Assembly (NCBI RefSeq): GCF_001591105.1
Contig: NZ_BCUD01000006.1
Span: 186,001 to 250,000 of the forward strand
Origin: Vibrio nereis NBRC 15637
Lineage (GTDB): Bacteria; Pseudomonadota; Gammaproteobacteria; Enterobacterales; Vibrionaceae
Length of the DNA: 64,000 nt
Reading direction: 5' to 3'
Below, in pieces: positions 8,289 through 18,147 of this stretch; within the stretch, counting starts at the first letter, position 1; every line of letters starts with the position of its first letter. The notes below the pieces were generated by a model. That model was not told where the DNA came from. It made no database searches and saw nothing but the letters and a program-made list of their open reading frames with translations. The translations under genes and the position numbers were made by a program.

Positions 8289-8655
8289 TTTATTTTGAAC
8301 CAAAAAATTAATAAATAGCGATAAAACCTTGTCCTAAGACAATTCTTAGACAGTGATATTGGCTAGATTCGGTGGTAGAATGCGCCACCTAAACGAAAAA
8401 AAATTACAGAATTGAACGTTATATTTTTGCAACTAGCCACATATATACTAGGTTAGTCACATAAACACTGGATATTAGCGTCTAACACTAGTCATAAAAT
8501 GACTAAACTTAGTGAAAGACTTTCAGTTTTGAAGTTATGCAAAAAGCCGCTTTAACTTGTAATGGGCAGGCACAAAATGCCCGGTAAAAGCGAATGACTT
8601 CATGCACAGCAACAACTTTCAAATTGTAACTATTATTGACCGGAGAGTATCTTCC
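8289..8655 (+). other. Long pykF upstream region with several inverted repeats
   Basis: No gene seen. It holds: TGTCCTAAGA / TCTTAGACA (8330-8352); TAGTCAT-AAA-ATGACTA (8489-8505); TGAAAGACTTTCA (8513-8525), which resembles but does not match a Cra box; and a two-tier stem in which CGCTTT (8548-8553) pairs with AAAGCG (8587-8592) around GGGCA (8564-8568) / TGCCC (8578-8582). The pykF Shine-Dalgarno (GGAGAG) is at 8642-8647. Confidence 0.45.
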
Positions 8656-10068
8656 ATGAAAAAGACCAAAATCGTATGTACGATTGGCCCTAAAACTGAA
8701 TCTGTAGAGAAGCTAACTGAACTAGTAAATGCAGGCATGAACGTAATGCGCCTAAACTTCTCTCACGGTGACTACGAAGAGCACGGCACTCGTATCGCGA
8801 ACTTCCGTAAAGTAATGGAAGAGTCTGGTAAACAGCTAGCGATCCTTCTAGACACTAAAGGTCCTGAAATCCGTACTATCAAACTAGAAAACGGCGACGA
8901 CGTTGATCTAGTAGCTGGTCAAGAATTCACTTTCACTACTGACACGTCAGTAGTAGGCAACAAAAACACAGTAGCAGTCACTTACGCTGGTTTCGCAGCA
9001 GACCTAAACGTGGGTAACACTATCCTAGTAGACGACGGTCTAATCGAGATGGAAGTTATCGCAACAACTGACTCTGAAGTTAAATGTAAAGTTCTTAACA
9101 ACGGTGCTCTAGGCGAAAACAAGGGCGTTAACCTACCTGGCGTTTCTGTAAACCTACCAGCTCTATCTGAAAAAGATAAAAACGACCTTAAGTTTGGTTG
9201 TGAGCAAGGCGTTGACTTCGTTGCGGCATCTTTCATCCGTAAAGCATCTGACGTGAAGGAAATCCGTGAAGTACTTACTGCAAACGGCGGCGAAAACATC
9301 CACATCATCTCTAAGATCGAAAACCAAGAAGGTGTTGATAACTTCGACGAGATCCTAGAGCTTTCTGACGGCATCATGGTTGCACGTGGTGACCTAGGTG
9401 TTGAAATCCCAGCGGAAGAAGTAATCTTCGCTCAGAAGATGATGATCGAGAAGTGTAACCGTGCTCGTAAGATGGTTATCACTGCAACTCAAATGCTTGA
9501 TTCTATGATCAACAACCCACGTCCTACTCGTGCGGAAGCAGGCGACGTTGCGAACGCAGTAATGGACGGTACTGACGCAGTAATGCTTTCTGGTGAAACA
9601 GCGAAAGGTAAGTACCCTGTTGAAGCAGTAACTATCATGGCGCAAATCGCGAACCGTACTGATTCAGCGCTTAAAGCTGAGCTAGGTTCTCGCCTAGACA
9701 GCCCACGTCTTCGCATCACTGAAGCAGTATGTAAAGGCGCTGTAGACACAGCTGAAAAACTTGCAGCTCCACTGATCGTTGTGGCAACTGAAGGCGGTAA
9801 ATCTGCACGTTCAGTACGTAAGTACTTCCCAACTGCAAACATCCTAGCGCTAACAACTAACGCTAAAACTGCAGCACAGCTTGTTCTGACTAAAGGTGTT
9901 ACACCAGTTGTTGTTGAAGCTATCGACAGCACTGACGCCTTCTACCTACGCGGTAAAGAGCTTGCACTAGAGTCAGGCCTAGGCAACAAAGGCGACATCG
10001 TAGTGATGGTTTCTGGTGCTCTAGTAGCTTCAGGTACTACAAACACTGCATCTGTACACGTTCTTTAA
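8656..10068 (+). CDS. pykF: Pyruvate kinase, type I
   Basis: Converts phosphoenolpyruvate and ADP to pyruvate and ATP in the last glycolytic step. The ATG at 8656 is chosen because the protein then starts [16 protein letters not shown], matches the 470-aa family length and sits after a GGAGAG site; an upstream in-frame ATG at 8602 would add 18 unlikely residues. Core motifs are MRLNFSHG (substrate site), [18 protein letters not shown] (catalytic Lys), [18 protein letters not shown] and [13 protein letters not shown], with the C-terminal effector domain from about 345. Codon bias is strong (many CTA Leu codons), typical of a highly expressed Vibrio gene. A strong terminator follows. Confidence 0.97.
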   Translation: MKKTKIVCTIGPKTESVEKLTELVNAGMNVMRLNFSHGDYEEHGTRIANFRKVMEESGKQLAILLDTKGPEIRTIKLENGDDVDLVAGQEFTFTTDTSVVGNKNTVAVTYAGFAADLNVGNTILVDDGLIEMEVIATTDSEVKCKVLNNGALGENKGVNLPGVSVNLPALSEKDKNDLKFGCEQGVDFVAASFIRKASDVKEIREVLTANGGENIHIISKIENQEGVDNFDEILELSDGIMVARGDLGVEIPAEEVIFAQKMMIEKCNRARKMVITATQMLDSMINNPRPTRAEAGDVANAVMDGTDAVMLSGETAKGKYPVEAVTIMAQIANRTDSALKAELGSRLDSPRLRITEAVCKGAVDTAEKLAAPLIVVATEGGKSARSVRKYFPTANILALTTNAKTAAQLVLTKGVTPVVVEAIDSTDAFYLRGKELALESGLGNKGDIVVMVSGALVASGTTNTASVHVL

Positions 10069-10092
10069 TTCCTAACGTTTATAAGATGAATC

Positions 10093-10118
10093 AAAAGAGG
10101 GCTTCAGCCCTCTTTTTT
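10093..10118 (+). terminator. Rho-independent terminator of pykF
   Basis: AAAAGAGGGC-TTCA-GCCCTCTTTTTT: a tight 4-nt-loop hairpin with a T-run, 24 bp after the stop. Confidence 0.9.
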
Positions 10119-10140
10119 GTTTCAGTTAATTCGCGCAGGT

Positions 10141-10836
10141 TTAATCTAGCTGGAAGATCACATCCACTCGGTCGCGTATTACCATAGTGGAATCCTGATA
10201 AGTATTCGACTCCGCTTTCGCGTCCATCGCCATAGAACGCATTAGTACTGGCTGCGTGCTAGGCATATTATAGTCAATTCGCCAAACCCCTTTCAGCTCT
10301 TTGCCAAACCCTTTCGCCAGCGATTCTGCTTTCATATTGGCGTCCTTCACGGCCTCCATGCGCGCTTGCTCTTGGTACTTAGCGGGCTCTTTAACCTTCA
10401 GCTGAATGTTATCAACCTGATTAATTCCCGCATTCAGCGCGGTATCAAGATATTGATTGAGATTCTTAAGATCATTCACGGTCACGCTGACTGTTCGGCT
10501 TGCACGATACCCCACTAACTCCGGCTTACCATCTTTTGGATAATGGTATTGAGGAGAAAGGTATAAATTTGAGCTATTGATATTGTCCGCATGCACGCCT
10601 TGCTTTTTCAACTGAGACAGGAAGTCTGATACAACCTTATCGACCGATTCTTTAGCTTGCTCTGCGGTCATGGTCGTTTCCACCACTCTGACCGAAAACT
10701 CCGCCATATCGGGTTTTGCGATCACTTCACCGTAGCCCGATGTCGATAGATGTGGAAAATCAGGCGTATTTGCCATAGCCCCAAAGCTCATTACACCCGT
10801 TAATAGCGTTGCCAATAATGTTGGAACTTGTTTCAT
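10141..10836 (-). CDS. SIMPL (DUF541) domain periplasmic protein, YggE-like
   Basis: 231 aa with the start at 10836, where a GAGG site precedes ATG and the product begins with a signal peptide (MKQVPTLLATLLTGVMSFGAMA). A longer frame from 10872 adds a non-signal leader and is less likely. The SIMPL domain is recognised by the GYGEVIAKPDMAEFSVRV opening, YLSPQYHYP, GYRASRTVSVTV and a C-terminal RDRVDVIFQLD. YggE-type proteins oligomerise in the periplasm and are linked to oxidative-stress tolerance in E. coli; the molecular activity is unclear. It stands alone and converges on the pykF terminator. Confidence 0.85.
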   Translation of the reverse strand: MKQVPTLLATLLTGVMSFGAMANTPDFPHLSTSGYGEVIAKPDMAEFSVRVVETTMTAEQAKESVDKVVSDFLSQLKKQGVHADNINSSNLYLSPQYHYPKDGKPELVGYRASRTVSVTVNDLKNLNQYLDTALNAGINQVDNIQLKVKEPAKYQEQARMEAVKDANMKAESLAKGFGKELKGVWRIDYNMPSTQPVLMRSMAMDAKAESNTYQDSTMVIRDRVDVIFQLD

Positions 10837-10941
10837 TCCTCGTCTCCGTATGTGATGGAATTCATACATCATAGAAAAACAAAATCAATTGACCAAGTAC
10901 CCTACCGTGGATATGACAGAGAATTAACTCACTGGATGTAA

Positions 10942-11838
10942 TCACTTAGGCAAAATGGAGTTCGCGTAAGAGGTAATTGCTTGGCTGATATCCTCTAACA
11001 TCCCCGCCTCAAGCTCCCAGTGGTGCCAGTAAATTCTAAACGTCATGAAAAAGCCGGGGATCAAATCGATCAAAGTGCCATCCGCCAGTTCGTTTTCTAT
11101 CTGAAGTTTCGGAATCAAACAGTAAGCGCTTCCCATCAAGGCGATCTTCACAAACGCTTCAGAACTTGCAACGTGATGGTTGATGACGCTATCAGGGTCA
11201 ATGTTGTAATGCTGCAGAAGGAAATTACGGTGCAAGTTATCGTGCTGATCGTATGAAACGGCTGGAGCATGCTGAAGCGTTTCTCGTGTCACTCCATTGG
11301 GAAAGTACGTATTGGCAAACTCTGGGTTAGCCACACACACATAATCCATCCGTCCTAGGTATTCGGCTTGGCAACCAGATACAGGCTTAGTCGCCATACT
11401 TATCGCTCCGATTACTTCACCATTTCTTAGCTTGTATAACGTGCGGGCTTCTGCGTGCACCACAAAATTGAGTTCTACCTTATGTTCACGCATGATCGGA
11501 GCTAATGCTGGCAATAACCAAGTTGCTAAACTGTCAGCATTAGTCGCTATTGATACCTTTATTGGATGACTTGATCTGTCATTGCCTAGCTCAGGAATAA
11601 GCTCATTCTCAAGCAGTTGTACTCGTTGATAAAATCCAAGTAGCTTTTTTCCTATCAATGTCGGACGTGGTGGCTGCTCTCTTATCACTACAGGTTGAGC
11701 AATGAACTTTTCCAATTGCTTAATTCTTTGAGACACCGCAGATTGAGAAACAAACAACGCTTCCGCAGCTTTATCGAAACTGCCGCTACTCACGACAGCT
11801 TCCAGAGCTTCAATCCATTTATAGTCTAAACCGCGCAC
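10942..11838 (-). CDS. argP: LysR-type regulator ArgP (IciA)
   Basis: Activates argO in response to arginine and lysine in E. coli. The start chosen is GTG at 11838, five bases after a GGGGA site. It gives 298 aa, the size of E. coli ArgP. An upstream ATG at 11874 would add 12 residues. The N-terminal HTH (about 3-60) contains [23 protein letters not shown], followed by the ArgP-type [15 protein letters not shown]. The C-terminal effector domain has [18 protein letters not shown]. It is divergent from argO with a 145-bp gap, the classical arrangement. Confidence 0.93.
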   Translation of the reverse strand: MRGLDYKWIEALEAVVSSGSFDKAAEALFVSQSAVSQRIKQLEKFIAQPVVIREQPPRPTLIGKKLLGFYQRVQLLENELIPELGNDRSSHPIKVSIATNADSLATWLLPALAPIMREHKVELNFVVHAEARTLYKLRNGEVIGAISMATKPVSGCQAEYLGRMDYVCVANPEFANTYFPNGVTRETLQHAPAVSYDQHDNLHRNFLLQHYNIDPDSVINHHVASSEAFVKIALMGSAYCLIPKLQIENELADGTLIDLIPGFFMTFRIYWHHWELEAGMLEDISQAITSYANSILPK

Positions 11839-11983
11839 GTTTACTCCCCATTCCCACTCATATTTCTCCACCATCTCATTAGTTTTTCTAATATAGTATG
11901 AAAATCATTAATTATATTTATATTCTTATAATAGTTATCTTGTGACCAAACCATTACTACATATAAGTCGAGGAGGAAATAGA

Positions 11984-12613
11984 GTGAATATTTGGTTGTT
12001 ACTTCAAGGGTTTGGTTTAGGCGCAAGTATGATCATTCCGATCGGTGCTCAAAATGCTTATGTATTGAATCAAGGGATAAAACGTAATCACCACTTAACA
12101 ACCGCGACGGTGTGTAGTTTCCTCGACATCTTCTTTATCTCGCTTGGTATATTTGGGGGCGGCGCCCTTTTATCTCAAAACGAAACACTACTGACTTCCG
12201 TCACGCTCGGCGGAGTTGTGTTTTTAAGTTTTTATGGGTTCTTATCCTTCAAAAGTGCCTTTGCGCATTCAAACCAGACAACGACCGATTCAATAAAAGC
12301 AATTGGTGGGAGACGAGCGGTAATTGTAGGCGCCGTCGCAGTCAGCGTGCTTAACCCTCACCTATATCTCGATACTGTGGTGATTCTCGGCTCCATCGGA
12401 GGACAATTTGAAGGGCCGGATAGAGCGTCATTTGCTATTGGCACGATGACCGCATCATTCGTTTGGTTTTACTCGCTTTCATTGGGTGCAGCCAAGCTAG
12501 CCCCCACATTGTCGAAACCAAGAGTTAAGCAAGGAATTGATATCACTATTGGTCTTATGATGTATGTCATCGCGTTTCTTTTGGCCAAAGAGCTTGCCGC
12601 AACATATTGGTAG
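11984..12613 (+). CDS. argO: Arginine exporter ArgO, LysE family
   Basis: Inner-membrane exporter for arginine and toxic analogues. GTG at 11984 is preferred over the ATG at 11942 because AGGAGG at 11971-11976 has ideal 7-nt spacing and the product (209 aa) then starts like E. coli ArgO. Family signatures are FGLGASMIIPIGAQNAYVLNQGIKR near the N-terminus and SVLNPHLYLDTVVILG in the middle, with about six hydrophobic helices. Divergent from argP, its known activator. It is followed after 6 bp by a YbaK-type gene, so the two are probably co-transcribed. Confidence 0.93.
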   Translation: MNIWLLLQGFGLGASMIIPIGAQNAYVLNQGIKRNHHLTTATVCSFLDIFFISLGIFGGGALLSQNETLLTSVTLGGVVFLSFYGFLSFKSAFAHSNQTTTDSIKAIGGRRAVIVGAVAVSVLNPHLYLDTVVILGSIGGQFEGPDRASFAIGTMTASFVWFYSLSLGAAKLAPTLSKPRVKQGIDITIGLMMYVIAFLLAKELAATYW

Positions 12614-12619
12614 AGAGTT

Positions 12620-13102
12620 ATGGAAATACTAGAAAAAATTTATCACTTCAATACCCAGTTATTAAGTCAGTTAGACATACGCTATACAGAGTGGACGCAT
12701 GAGCCGATACTAGACTTCGAAACCGACATCAAAGTCGCCAATCAGCTAGGCTGGACAGGAACTCACAGTAAGAGCTTGTTTTTGAAGATGAAGCCGTCAG
12801 GATACGCTCTATACATAACGGATAAAGACAGCCGGCTGGATAGTAAGGCGATAAAAAACGTCGCAGGGAAAAGAGTTTCGATCGTAAGCAATGAAGAAAT
12901 GACAGATCTCACTGGCTGTATACCTGGTGCCGTATGCCCTTTTGGCCTGCCTGAAGAGATTACCATTTTTGTCGACCGTCAGCTTTACCTGCATGATGAG
13001 ATTCTTTATACACCAGGGCTTCCTGAACGAACCATTGGCTTTGCGGGTGCGGAGCTACCGAAGATCCTTAAACACCTACCAAATCCTCACTTTGAAATAT
13101 AG
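12620..13102 (+). CDS. YbaK/ProX-type aminoacyl-tRNA deacylase (160 aa)
   Basis: Single-domain homologue of the editing domain of prolyl-tRNA synthetase. These trans-editing proteins hydrolyse mischarged tRNAs such as Ala- or Cys-tRNA(Pro). Marks are the SKSLFLKMK strand with the conserved Lys, the GKRVSIVSNEEM segment, and the GCIPGAVCPFGL loop, a version of the family's GxxPG motif. Which misacylated tRNA it acts on cannot be read from sequence. It sits 6 bp after argO and ends at a bidirectional terminator. Confidence 0.85.
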   Translation: MEILEKIYHFNTQLLSQLDIRYTEWTHEPILDFETDIKVANQLGWTGTHSKSLFLKMKPSGYALYITDKDSRLDSKAIKNVAGKRVSIVSNEEMTDLTGCIPGAVCPFGLPEEITIFVDRQLYLHDEILYTPGLPERTIGFAGAELPKILKHLPNPHFEI

Positions 13103-13104
13103 AA

Positions 13105-13128
13105 AAAGCGAGGCCAATGCCTCGCTTT
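13105..13128. terminator. Bidirectional terminator between the deacylase and mscS
   Basis: AAAGCGAGGC-CAAT-GCCTCGCTTT, perfect arms with A/T flanks on both sides; it separates convergent genes. Confidence 0.85.
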
Positions 13129-13147
13129 CGAATATCTCTCGCTTTGA

Positions 13148-14014
13148 TTAAGCTTCGACTTTGTTTAGATGAACGTCCATCTGTGGGAATGGAATTTCGA
13201 TACCATTTTCATCCAACGCTTCTTTGATAGCCAGCATTGAGTCAAAGTATACATCCCAGTAATCCGCTGTTTTAACCCATGGGCGCACAACAAAGTTTAC
13301 TGAAGAGTCTGCCAGTGTGTGTACACCGATGGTAATGTCTGGATTCTTCAGAATACGGCTGTCTTTTTCTAGCGTCTCGCGAAGCACTTGCTTTGTCTTC
13401 TTTAGATCCGCACTGTATGAAACACCAATAACCAAGTCAATACGACGAGTCGCGTGGCGAGAATAGTTTGTAATCGGCCCGCCAATCACGCCTGAGTTTG
13501 GAACCACAACCATTTTGTTGTCTGGTGTTTTAAGTACTGTTTGGAAAATTTGGATCGCTTCAACACTGCCTGCAACCCCACCAACTTCTACGTAGTCACC
13601 CGACTTAAATGGACGGAATGCAACGATCAGAACGCCCGCCGCAAAATTCGATAGTGATCCTTGAAGAGCAAGACCAACAGCAAGACCAGCCGCACCAATA
13701 ACCGCCACGACAGATGCTGTCTGCACACCTACTCGACCAAGAGCGGCAATCAATACAATGATGAACAATAGGTAACGTACAAGACCATGAATAAACTCAA
13801 CAACCGCTTTATCCATGTTTTTCTTTTCTAGAACTTTAGAAACACTGCCCGCTACCGCTTTTACGATGATGTTACCGATAAACAGAATAATCAGCGCAGA
13901 AAGAATATTCACACCATATTGAATAAGTAGATCTGAGTTATTCGTCAGCCACTTTTCCGCCTGGGAAAGCCCTTCAACAATCGGTGCTTCCACGCCCATT
14001 GATTCACCTGCCAT
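13148..14014 (-). CDS. mscS: Small-conductance mechanosensitive channel
   Basis: Inner-membrane heptameric channel that opens under osmotic downshock. 288 aa, close to E. coli MscS (286). Three N-terminal helices; the pore-lining TM3 is plainly seen as the Gly/Ala pattern AAGLAVGLALQGSLSNF (about 98-114), followed by the beta domain (FKSGDYVEVGGVAGSVEAIQIFQT) and the alpha/beta C-terminal part ending in PFPQMDVHLNKVEA. Monocistronic; AGAGGAT precedes the ATG. Confidence 0.95.
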   Translation of the reverse strand: MAGESMGVEAPIVEGLSQAEKWLTNNSDLLIQYGVNILSALIILFIGNIIVKAVAGSVSKVLEKKNMDKAVVEFIHGLVRYLLFIIVLIAALGRVGVQTASVVAVIGAAGLAVGLALQGSLSNFAAGVLIVAFRPFKSGDYVEVGGVAGSVEAIQIFQTVLKTPDNKMVVVPNSGVIGGPITNYSRHATRRIDLVIGVSYSADLKKTKQVLRETLEKDSRILKNPDITIGVHTLADSSVNFVVRPWVKTADYWDVYFDSMLAIKEALDENGIEIPFPQMDVHLNKVEA

Positions 14015-14403
14015 AATTCGTATCCTCTAAATACAGATTCTTATTTAACTTAAAGTTTTTCAAAAAATATGAGTCACAAAACCTGAGACTCTAAATCTTA
14101 ACTACATCCATATTGTTAAACTGACCGAACGTCAGAATTTTGGCACAATATCTTAAAATTGATTTTTACAAGTCAGATTTCTGCAAATACCTATGAAACA
14201 AGTGGTTATATGTATTGCTTGATATCGGCTTGTTACAGGGTACGTAAAGGTTTTACATTTCGCCAGATTTTTTGCGTAGTTTTGCACCACATGGTGAATA
14301 TTCATACAAAAGATATTCATTCCTTACATCAATGATATCTGGACGAATAAAAACGAATGGATATATCAGAAAGGTTATTTACATCTAATCTAAGTAATAG
14401 GTA
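14015..14403. other. Intergenic stretch between fba and mscS
   Basis: AT-rich spacer with no convincing gene, RNA or repeat array. Only small inverted repeats are visible (for example CTGAC...GTCAG near 14120). It must hold the mscS promoter. Confidence 0.4.
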
Positions 14404-14432
14404 ATAAAAAACCCGCTCAATGAGCGGGTTTT
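14404..14432 (-). terminator. Rho-independent terminator of fba
   Basis: AAAACCCGCTCA pairs with TGAGCGGGTTTT on the minus strand and is followed by TTTTATTAC, 24 bp after the fba stop. Confidence 0.9.
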
Positions 14433-14455
14433 AAGAACTAATTTAACGTCGTCGA

Positions 14456-15532
14456 TTATAGTACGTCAACTGCGTTAAGGTCAGCAAATGCTTTCTCAAG
14501 ACGAGCAACCATTGAAGCTTGACCAGCACGTAGCCATACGCGTGGATCGTAGTACTTCTTGTTTGGTGCATCTTCACCAGTTGGGTTACCGATTTGACCT
14601 TGTAGGTAATCGTGGTTTTCCGCTTCGTACTGACGGATACCATCCCAAGTTGCCCACTGTGTATCAGTATCGATGTTCATTTTGATAACACCGTAGCCGA
14701 TAGACTCTTGGATTTCTTCTTGAGAAGAACCAGAACCACCGTGGAATACGAAGTTTAGAGAGTTCGCTGGAAGACCGAATTTCTCTGAAACGTGTGCTTG
14801 AGAATCACGTAGGATAGTTGGAGTTAGAACAACGTTACCAGGCTTGTAAACACCGTGTACGTTACCGAAAGATGCTGCGATAGTGAAACGTGGGCTTACT
14901 GCGCTTAGTTTTTCGTATGCGTATGCAACGTCTTCTGGAGAAGTGTATAGCTCAGACGCATCCATATCAGAGTTGTCAACGCCATCTTCTTCACCACCAG
15001 TACAACCTAGTTCGATCTCTAGAGTCATGTTCATCTTAGCCATACGCTCTAGGTATTTAGCACAGATTTCGATGTTTTCTTCTAGAGACTCTTCAGAAAG
15101 GTCGATCATGTGAGAAGAGAATAGAGGCTTACCAGTTTGAGCGAAGTACTCTTCACCAGCGTCTAGTAGACCGTCAATCCATGGAAGAAGTTTCTTAGCC
15201 GCGTGGTCAGTGTGCAGGATAACTGGCACACCGTAAGCTTCTGCTACTGCGTGTACATATTTAGCACCCGCTACAGCACCAAGGATTTGAGCACCTTGAC
15301 CTTCAAGTTTAACGCCTTTACCAGCGAAGAAACCAGCACCACCGTTAGAGAACTGAACTACAACTGGAGCTTTAACTTTTGCTGCAGCTTCTAGTACTGC
15401 GTTAACAGAATCAGTACCAACAACGTTTACAGCTGGAAGCGCGAAGTTGTTCTCTTTTGCTACTTCAAATACTTTCTGAACGTCATCGCCAGAGATAACA
15501 CCTGGTTTTACGAAATCGAAGATCTTAGACAT
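14456..15532 (-). CDS. fbaA: Fructose-bisphosphate aldolase, class II
   Basis: Zn-dependent cleavage of fructose-1,6-bisphosphate. 358 aa, the length of E. coli FbaA. Metal and catalytic residues are visible in VPVILHTDHAAKKLLPW, in TLEIELGCTGGEEDGVD and in LNFVFHGGSGSS, with the NIDTDTQWA stretch near the C-terminus. Third gene of epd-pgk-fba. It is separated from pgk by 154 bp with a pgk terminator and a PurR-like palindrome, so it probably also has its own promoter. CTA-rich codon use suggests high expression. Confidence 0.97.
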   Translation of the reverse strand: MSKIFDFVKPGVISGDDVQKVFEVAKENNFALPAVNVVGTDSVNAVLEAAAKVKAPVVVQFSNGGAGFFAGKGVKLEGQGAQILGAVAGAKYVHAVAEAYGVPVILHTDHAAKKLLPWIDGLLDAGEEYFAQTGKPLFSSHMIDLSEESLEENIEICAKYLERMAKMNMTLEIELGCTGGEEDGVDNSDMDASELYTSPEDVAYAYEKLSAVSPRFTIAASFGNVHGVYKPGNVVLTPTILRDSQAHVSEKFGLPANSLNFVFHGGSGSSQEEIQESIGYGVIKMNIDTDTQWATWDGIRQYEAENHDYLQGQIGNPTGEDAPNKKYYDPRVWLRAGQASMVARLEKAFADLNAVDVL

Positions 15533-15589
15533 GGATGTAATCCTATTTATCTGTCGTTTTAAAATAAAACTTGTTAAGTTTAAATTCTT

Positions 15590-15601
15590 GCAAACGTTTG
15601 C
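15590..15601. promoter_or_regulatory. PurR-like (LacI-family) palindrome upstream of fbaA
   Basis: GCAAACGTTTGC is a perfect 12-bp palindrome. It equals the core of the PurR consensus (ACGCAAACGTTTTCGT) except at one outer base. It lies 58 bp upstream of the fbaA start. Related palindromes occur upstream of tkt and metK. Confidence 0.5.
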
Positions 15602-15650
15602 TCACAACGCTGGCCATTCTAACAAAGAATAGTGTGGCATGCAGCAAACA

Positions 15651-15680
15651 AGAAAGCGGGAGAATCACTCCCCCGCTTCC
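15651..15680 (-). terminator. Terminator-like hairpin of pgk
   Basis: On the minus strand GAAGCGGGGGAG pairs with CTCCCGCTTTC (one bulge), followed by TTTCTTGTTT. The U-tract is short, so read-through to fbaA is possible. Confidence 0.65.
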
Positions 15681-15686
15681 ATTTAA

Positions 15687-16847
15687 TTACTTAGCGCGCG
15701 CTTCTAGCATTTCTACTGCTGGAAGAACTTTACCTTCTACAAACTCAAGGAAAGCACCGCCGCCCGTTGAGATGTAAGAAACGTCAGCTTTGATACCGAA
15801 CTTGTCGATAGCTGCTAGTGTGTCACCACCACCAGCAACAGAGAAGCCTTCAGAAGCTGCGATAGCTTCAGAGATGCCTTTCGTACCCGCTTCAAAGTTC
15901 TTGAATTCGAATACGCCTACTGGGCCATTCCATAGGATAGTCTTTGCATTCTTAAGGATTTCTGCCAATTCAGCCGTTGAATCAGGGCCTAGGTCGAAGA
16001 TCATGTCGTCGTCTTGTACGTCAGCAACGTTCTTGATTTCAGCTTCTGCGTTTTCATCAAATGCTTTTGCACATGCAACGTCAGTCGCTACTGGAATCGC
16101 ACATTCGTCCATTAGCTTTTTAGCTGTGTCGACTAGGTCTGCTTCGTATAGAGACTTACCAACGTTGTGGCCAGCCGCTGCGATGAATGTGTTTGCGATA
16201 CCGCCACCAACGACTAGTTGGTCAGCAATTTTAGATAAAGACTCAAGAACAGTCAGCTTAGTTGAAACTTTTGAACCACCAACGATAGCAACCATTGGAC
16301 GCTCTGGTTTGTCCATTGCTTTACCTAGCGCTTCTAGCTCGTTCGCAAGAAGAGGGCCAGCACAAGCGATTGGTGCGTTCATGCCAACACCGTGAGTTGA
16401 CGCTTGAGCACGGTGAGCCGTACCGAATGCATCCATTACGAATACGTCACATAGTGCAGCGTATTTCTTAGATAGCTCTTCTTCGTTTTTCTTCTCACCT
16501 TTGTTGAAGCGAACGTTTTCTAGCACAACCAGCTCACCAGCATTCAGCTCTAGGCCATCTAGGTAGTCTTTTGCTAGCTTAACTTCGCAATCTAGTGCGT
16601 CGTTTAGGTAGTTTACAACAGGTTGTAGAGAGAACTCTTCAGCGTACTCACCTTCCGTTGGGCGACCTAGGTGAGAAGTAACCATAACTTTCGCGCCTGC
16701 TTCTAGACAGTGCTTGATAGTAGGTAGAGAAGCTAGGATACGTGCATCAGAAGTCACTTTGCCTTCTTTCACTGGTACGTTTAGGTCCGCACGGATAAAT
16801 ACACGTTTACCTGCTAGATCCAGGTCAGTCATCTTGATTACAGACAT
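15687..16847 (-). CDS. pgk: Phosphoglycerate kinase
   Basis: Transfers phosphate from 1,3-bisphosphoglycerate to ADP. The start at 16847 gives [25 protein letters not shown], matching the family; the frame extends five codons further upstream without support. 386 aa. Motifs: [54 protein letters not shown] and the nucleotide-site [11 protein letters not shown]. Middle gene of epd-pgk-fba, with a 151-bp gap from epd that contains an AT-rich hairpin. Confidence 0.97.
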   Translation of the reverse strand: MSVIKMTDLDLAGKRVFIRADLNVPVKEGKVTSDARILASLPTIKHCLEAGAKVMVTSHLGRPTEGEYAEEFSLQPVVNYLNDALDCEVKLAKDYLDGLELNAGELVVLENVRFNKGEKKNEEELSKKYAALCDVFVMDAFGTAHRAQASTHGVGMNAPIACAGPLLANELEALGKAMDKPERPMVAIVGGSKVSTKLTVLESLSKIADQLVVGGGIANTFIAAAGHNVGKSLYEADLVDTAKKLMDECAIPVATDVACAKAFDENAEAEIKNVADVQDDDMIFDLGPDSTAELAEILKNAKTILWNGPVGVFEFKNFEAGTKGISEAIAASEGFSVAGGGDTLAAIDKFGIKADVSYISTGGGAFLEFVEGKVLPAVEMLEARAK

Positions 16848-16947
16848 GATGTGTCCTCTCAAATATTCAAAAAGTAAAGTTTTCAGCAGCCCGGCAACCC
16901 TGCCAAGCCTGTTAATTCTTCAAACTGGTTTTGATATGGAGATATTG

Positions 16948-16977
16948 AATATTTATTTCAAGGGGAAAATAAATATT
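16948..16977. repeat. AT-rich perfect inverted repeat in the epd-pgk gap
   Basis: AATATTTATTT (16948-16958) and AAATAAATATT (16967-16977) are exact complements around an 8-nt loop (CAAGGGGA). It could be an mRNA processing or stability element for the epd-pgk transcript. Confidence 0.6.
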
Positions 16978-16998
16978 TCTCCAAAACTGCAAGATAGC

Positions 16999-18024
16999 TT
17001 ACTTTGCAGCCTGCATTGCGAGCGCAGTATCCAGCATGCGGTTCGCAAAGCCCCATTCGTTATCACACCAAACAAGCATTTTTACTAATTGCCCGTTACT
17101 CACTCGTGTCTGTGAACCATCGACAATCGCGCTATGGGGATCGTGATTAAAGTCGATAGAAACAAGCGGCGCTTCAGTATAGTCAACTATGCCCTGTAAT
17201 GTACACTGAGATGCGTTAACAATGGTTTGATTTACGTCATTAACTTTCACATTTGTATTAATCGTAACACTTAAATCCATCGCTGTGACGTTGACAGTCG
17301 GCACTCGGACTGAAATTGCTTCGAATTTGTTGGAAAATTTCGGGAATATTCTTTCAATTCCTTTATGCAACTTAGTGTCCACAGGAATGATAGATTGACT
17401 GGCTGCGCGGGTACGTCGAAGATCAGAATGATAAGCGTCAATCACTTGCTGATCATTCATAGAAGAGTGGATGGTAGTGATGGTGCCGGAGTCGATGCCA
17501 AATGCATCATCCAGTGCTTTAATGATCGGCACAATACAGTTTGTGGTACAAGAACCGTTAGAGACAACATTATGCTCGGCTGTCAGTGTATCGTGATTCA
17601 CACCATAGATGATGGTGTTATCGACATCATTCGCTCCTGGGTGCGAGAAGAGTACTTTCTTCGCGCCGGCTTCAATATGCTCTTGCCCGTCCGCTTGAGA
17701 GCCAAAAACGCCCGTACAATCGAGTACAATATCGACTTCCAGATCACGCCACGGTAGCAAATTGATTTCTGAGAGATGAAGGATGCGAATAGGGTCAAAT
17801 TCACCGCTGTCATGGTGAATGTAAATGTGTTCTTGATCGTTAGTGACTTTTTTACCAAAACGACCATGCGTCGTATCGTATTGAAGCAAGTGAGCCATCG
17901 CATCTGGCTGGGCTAGTTCATTAACCGCGACTACCTTTATTTGCTGGCTTTTGCCACTTTCATATATCGCTCTTAAGACATTACGACCGATACGTCCAAA
18001 TCCATTGATCGCAACTTTTAGCAT
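16999..18024 (-). CDS. epd: D-erythrose-4-phosphate dehydrogenase
   Basis: GAPDH-fold enzyme that oxidises erythrose-4-phosphate to 4-phosphoerythronate for pyridoxal phosphate synthesis. 341 aa. NAD-binding [14 protein letters not shown] at the N-terminus; catalytic Cys in [12 protein letters not shown]; substrate-site [14 protein letters not shown], whose MNDQQ distinguishes Epd from true GapA (TATQ); C-terminal [12 protein letters not shown]. First gene of the epd-pgk-fba cluster, an order conserved in gammaproteobacteria. Confidence 0.95.
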   Translation of the reverse strand: MLKVAINGFGRIGRNVLRAIYESGKSQQIKVVAVNELAQPDAMAHLLQYDTTHGRFGKKVTNDQEHIYIHHDSGEFDPIRILHLSEINLLPWRDLEVDIVLDCTGVFGSQADGQEHIEAGAKKVLFSHPGANDVDNTIIYGVNHDTLTAEHNVVSNGSCTTNCIVPIIKALDDAFGIDSGTITTIHSSMNDQQVIDAYHSDLRRTRAASQSIIPVDTKLHKGIERIFPKFSNKFEAISVRVPTVNVTAMDLSVTINTNVKVNDVNQTIVNASQCTLQGIVDYTEAPLVSIDFNHDPHSAIVDGSQTRVSNGQLVKMLVWCDNEWGFANRMLDTALAMQAAK

Positions 18025-18113
18025 GATTCCTTCGCCCTACTGACATTTCGTGTCACAGATAGTAACTGATAAGGCTGAAAAGCGCACCTGTTGTATCGTG
18101 CTTAAGTAGGAAT

Positions 18114-18138
18114 AAAAAGGCCGGAACAACGTCCGGCC
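18114..18138 (-). terminator. Rho-independent terminator of irgA
   Basis: On the minus strand GGCCGGA-CGTTGT-TCCGGCC is followed by TTTTTATTCC, 10 bp after the irgA stop. Confidence 0.88.
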
Positions 18139-18147
18139 AATTCAAGC

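Noticed and set aside
8513..8525. Cra (FruR) site upstream of pykF
   Set aside because: TGAAAGACTTTCA is palindromic but has an odd-length centre and lacks the central C-G of the Cra consensus.
14015..14455. Small RNA gene between fba and mscS
   Set aside because: The only strong hairpin is the fba terminator on the minus strand; no promoter-hairpin-T-run set is seen.
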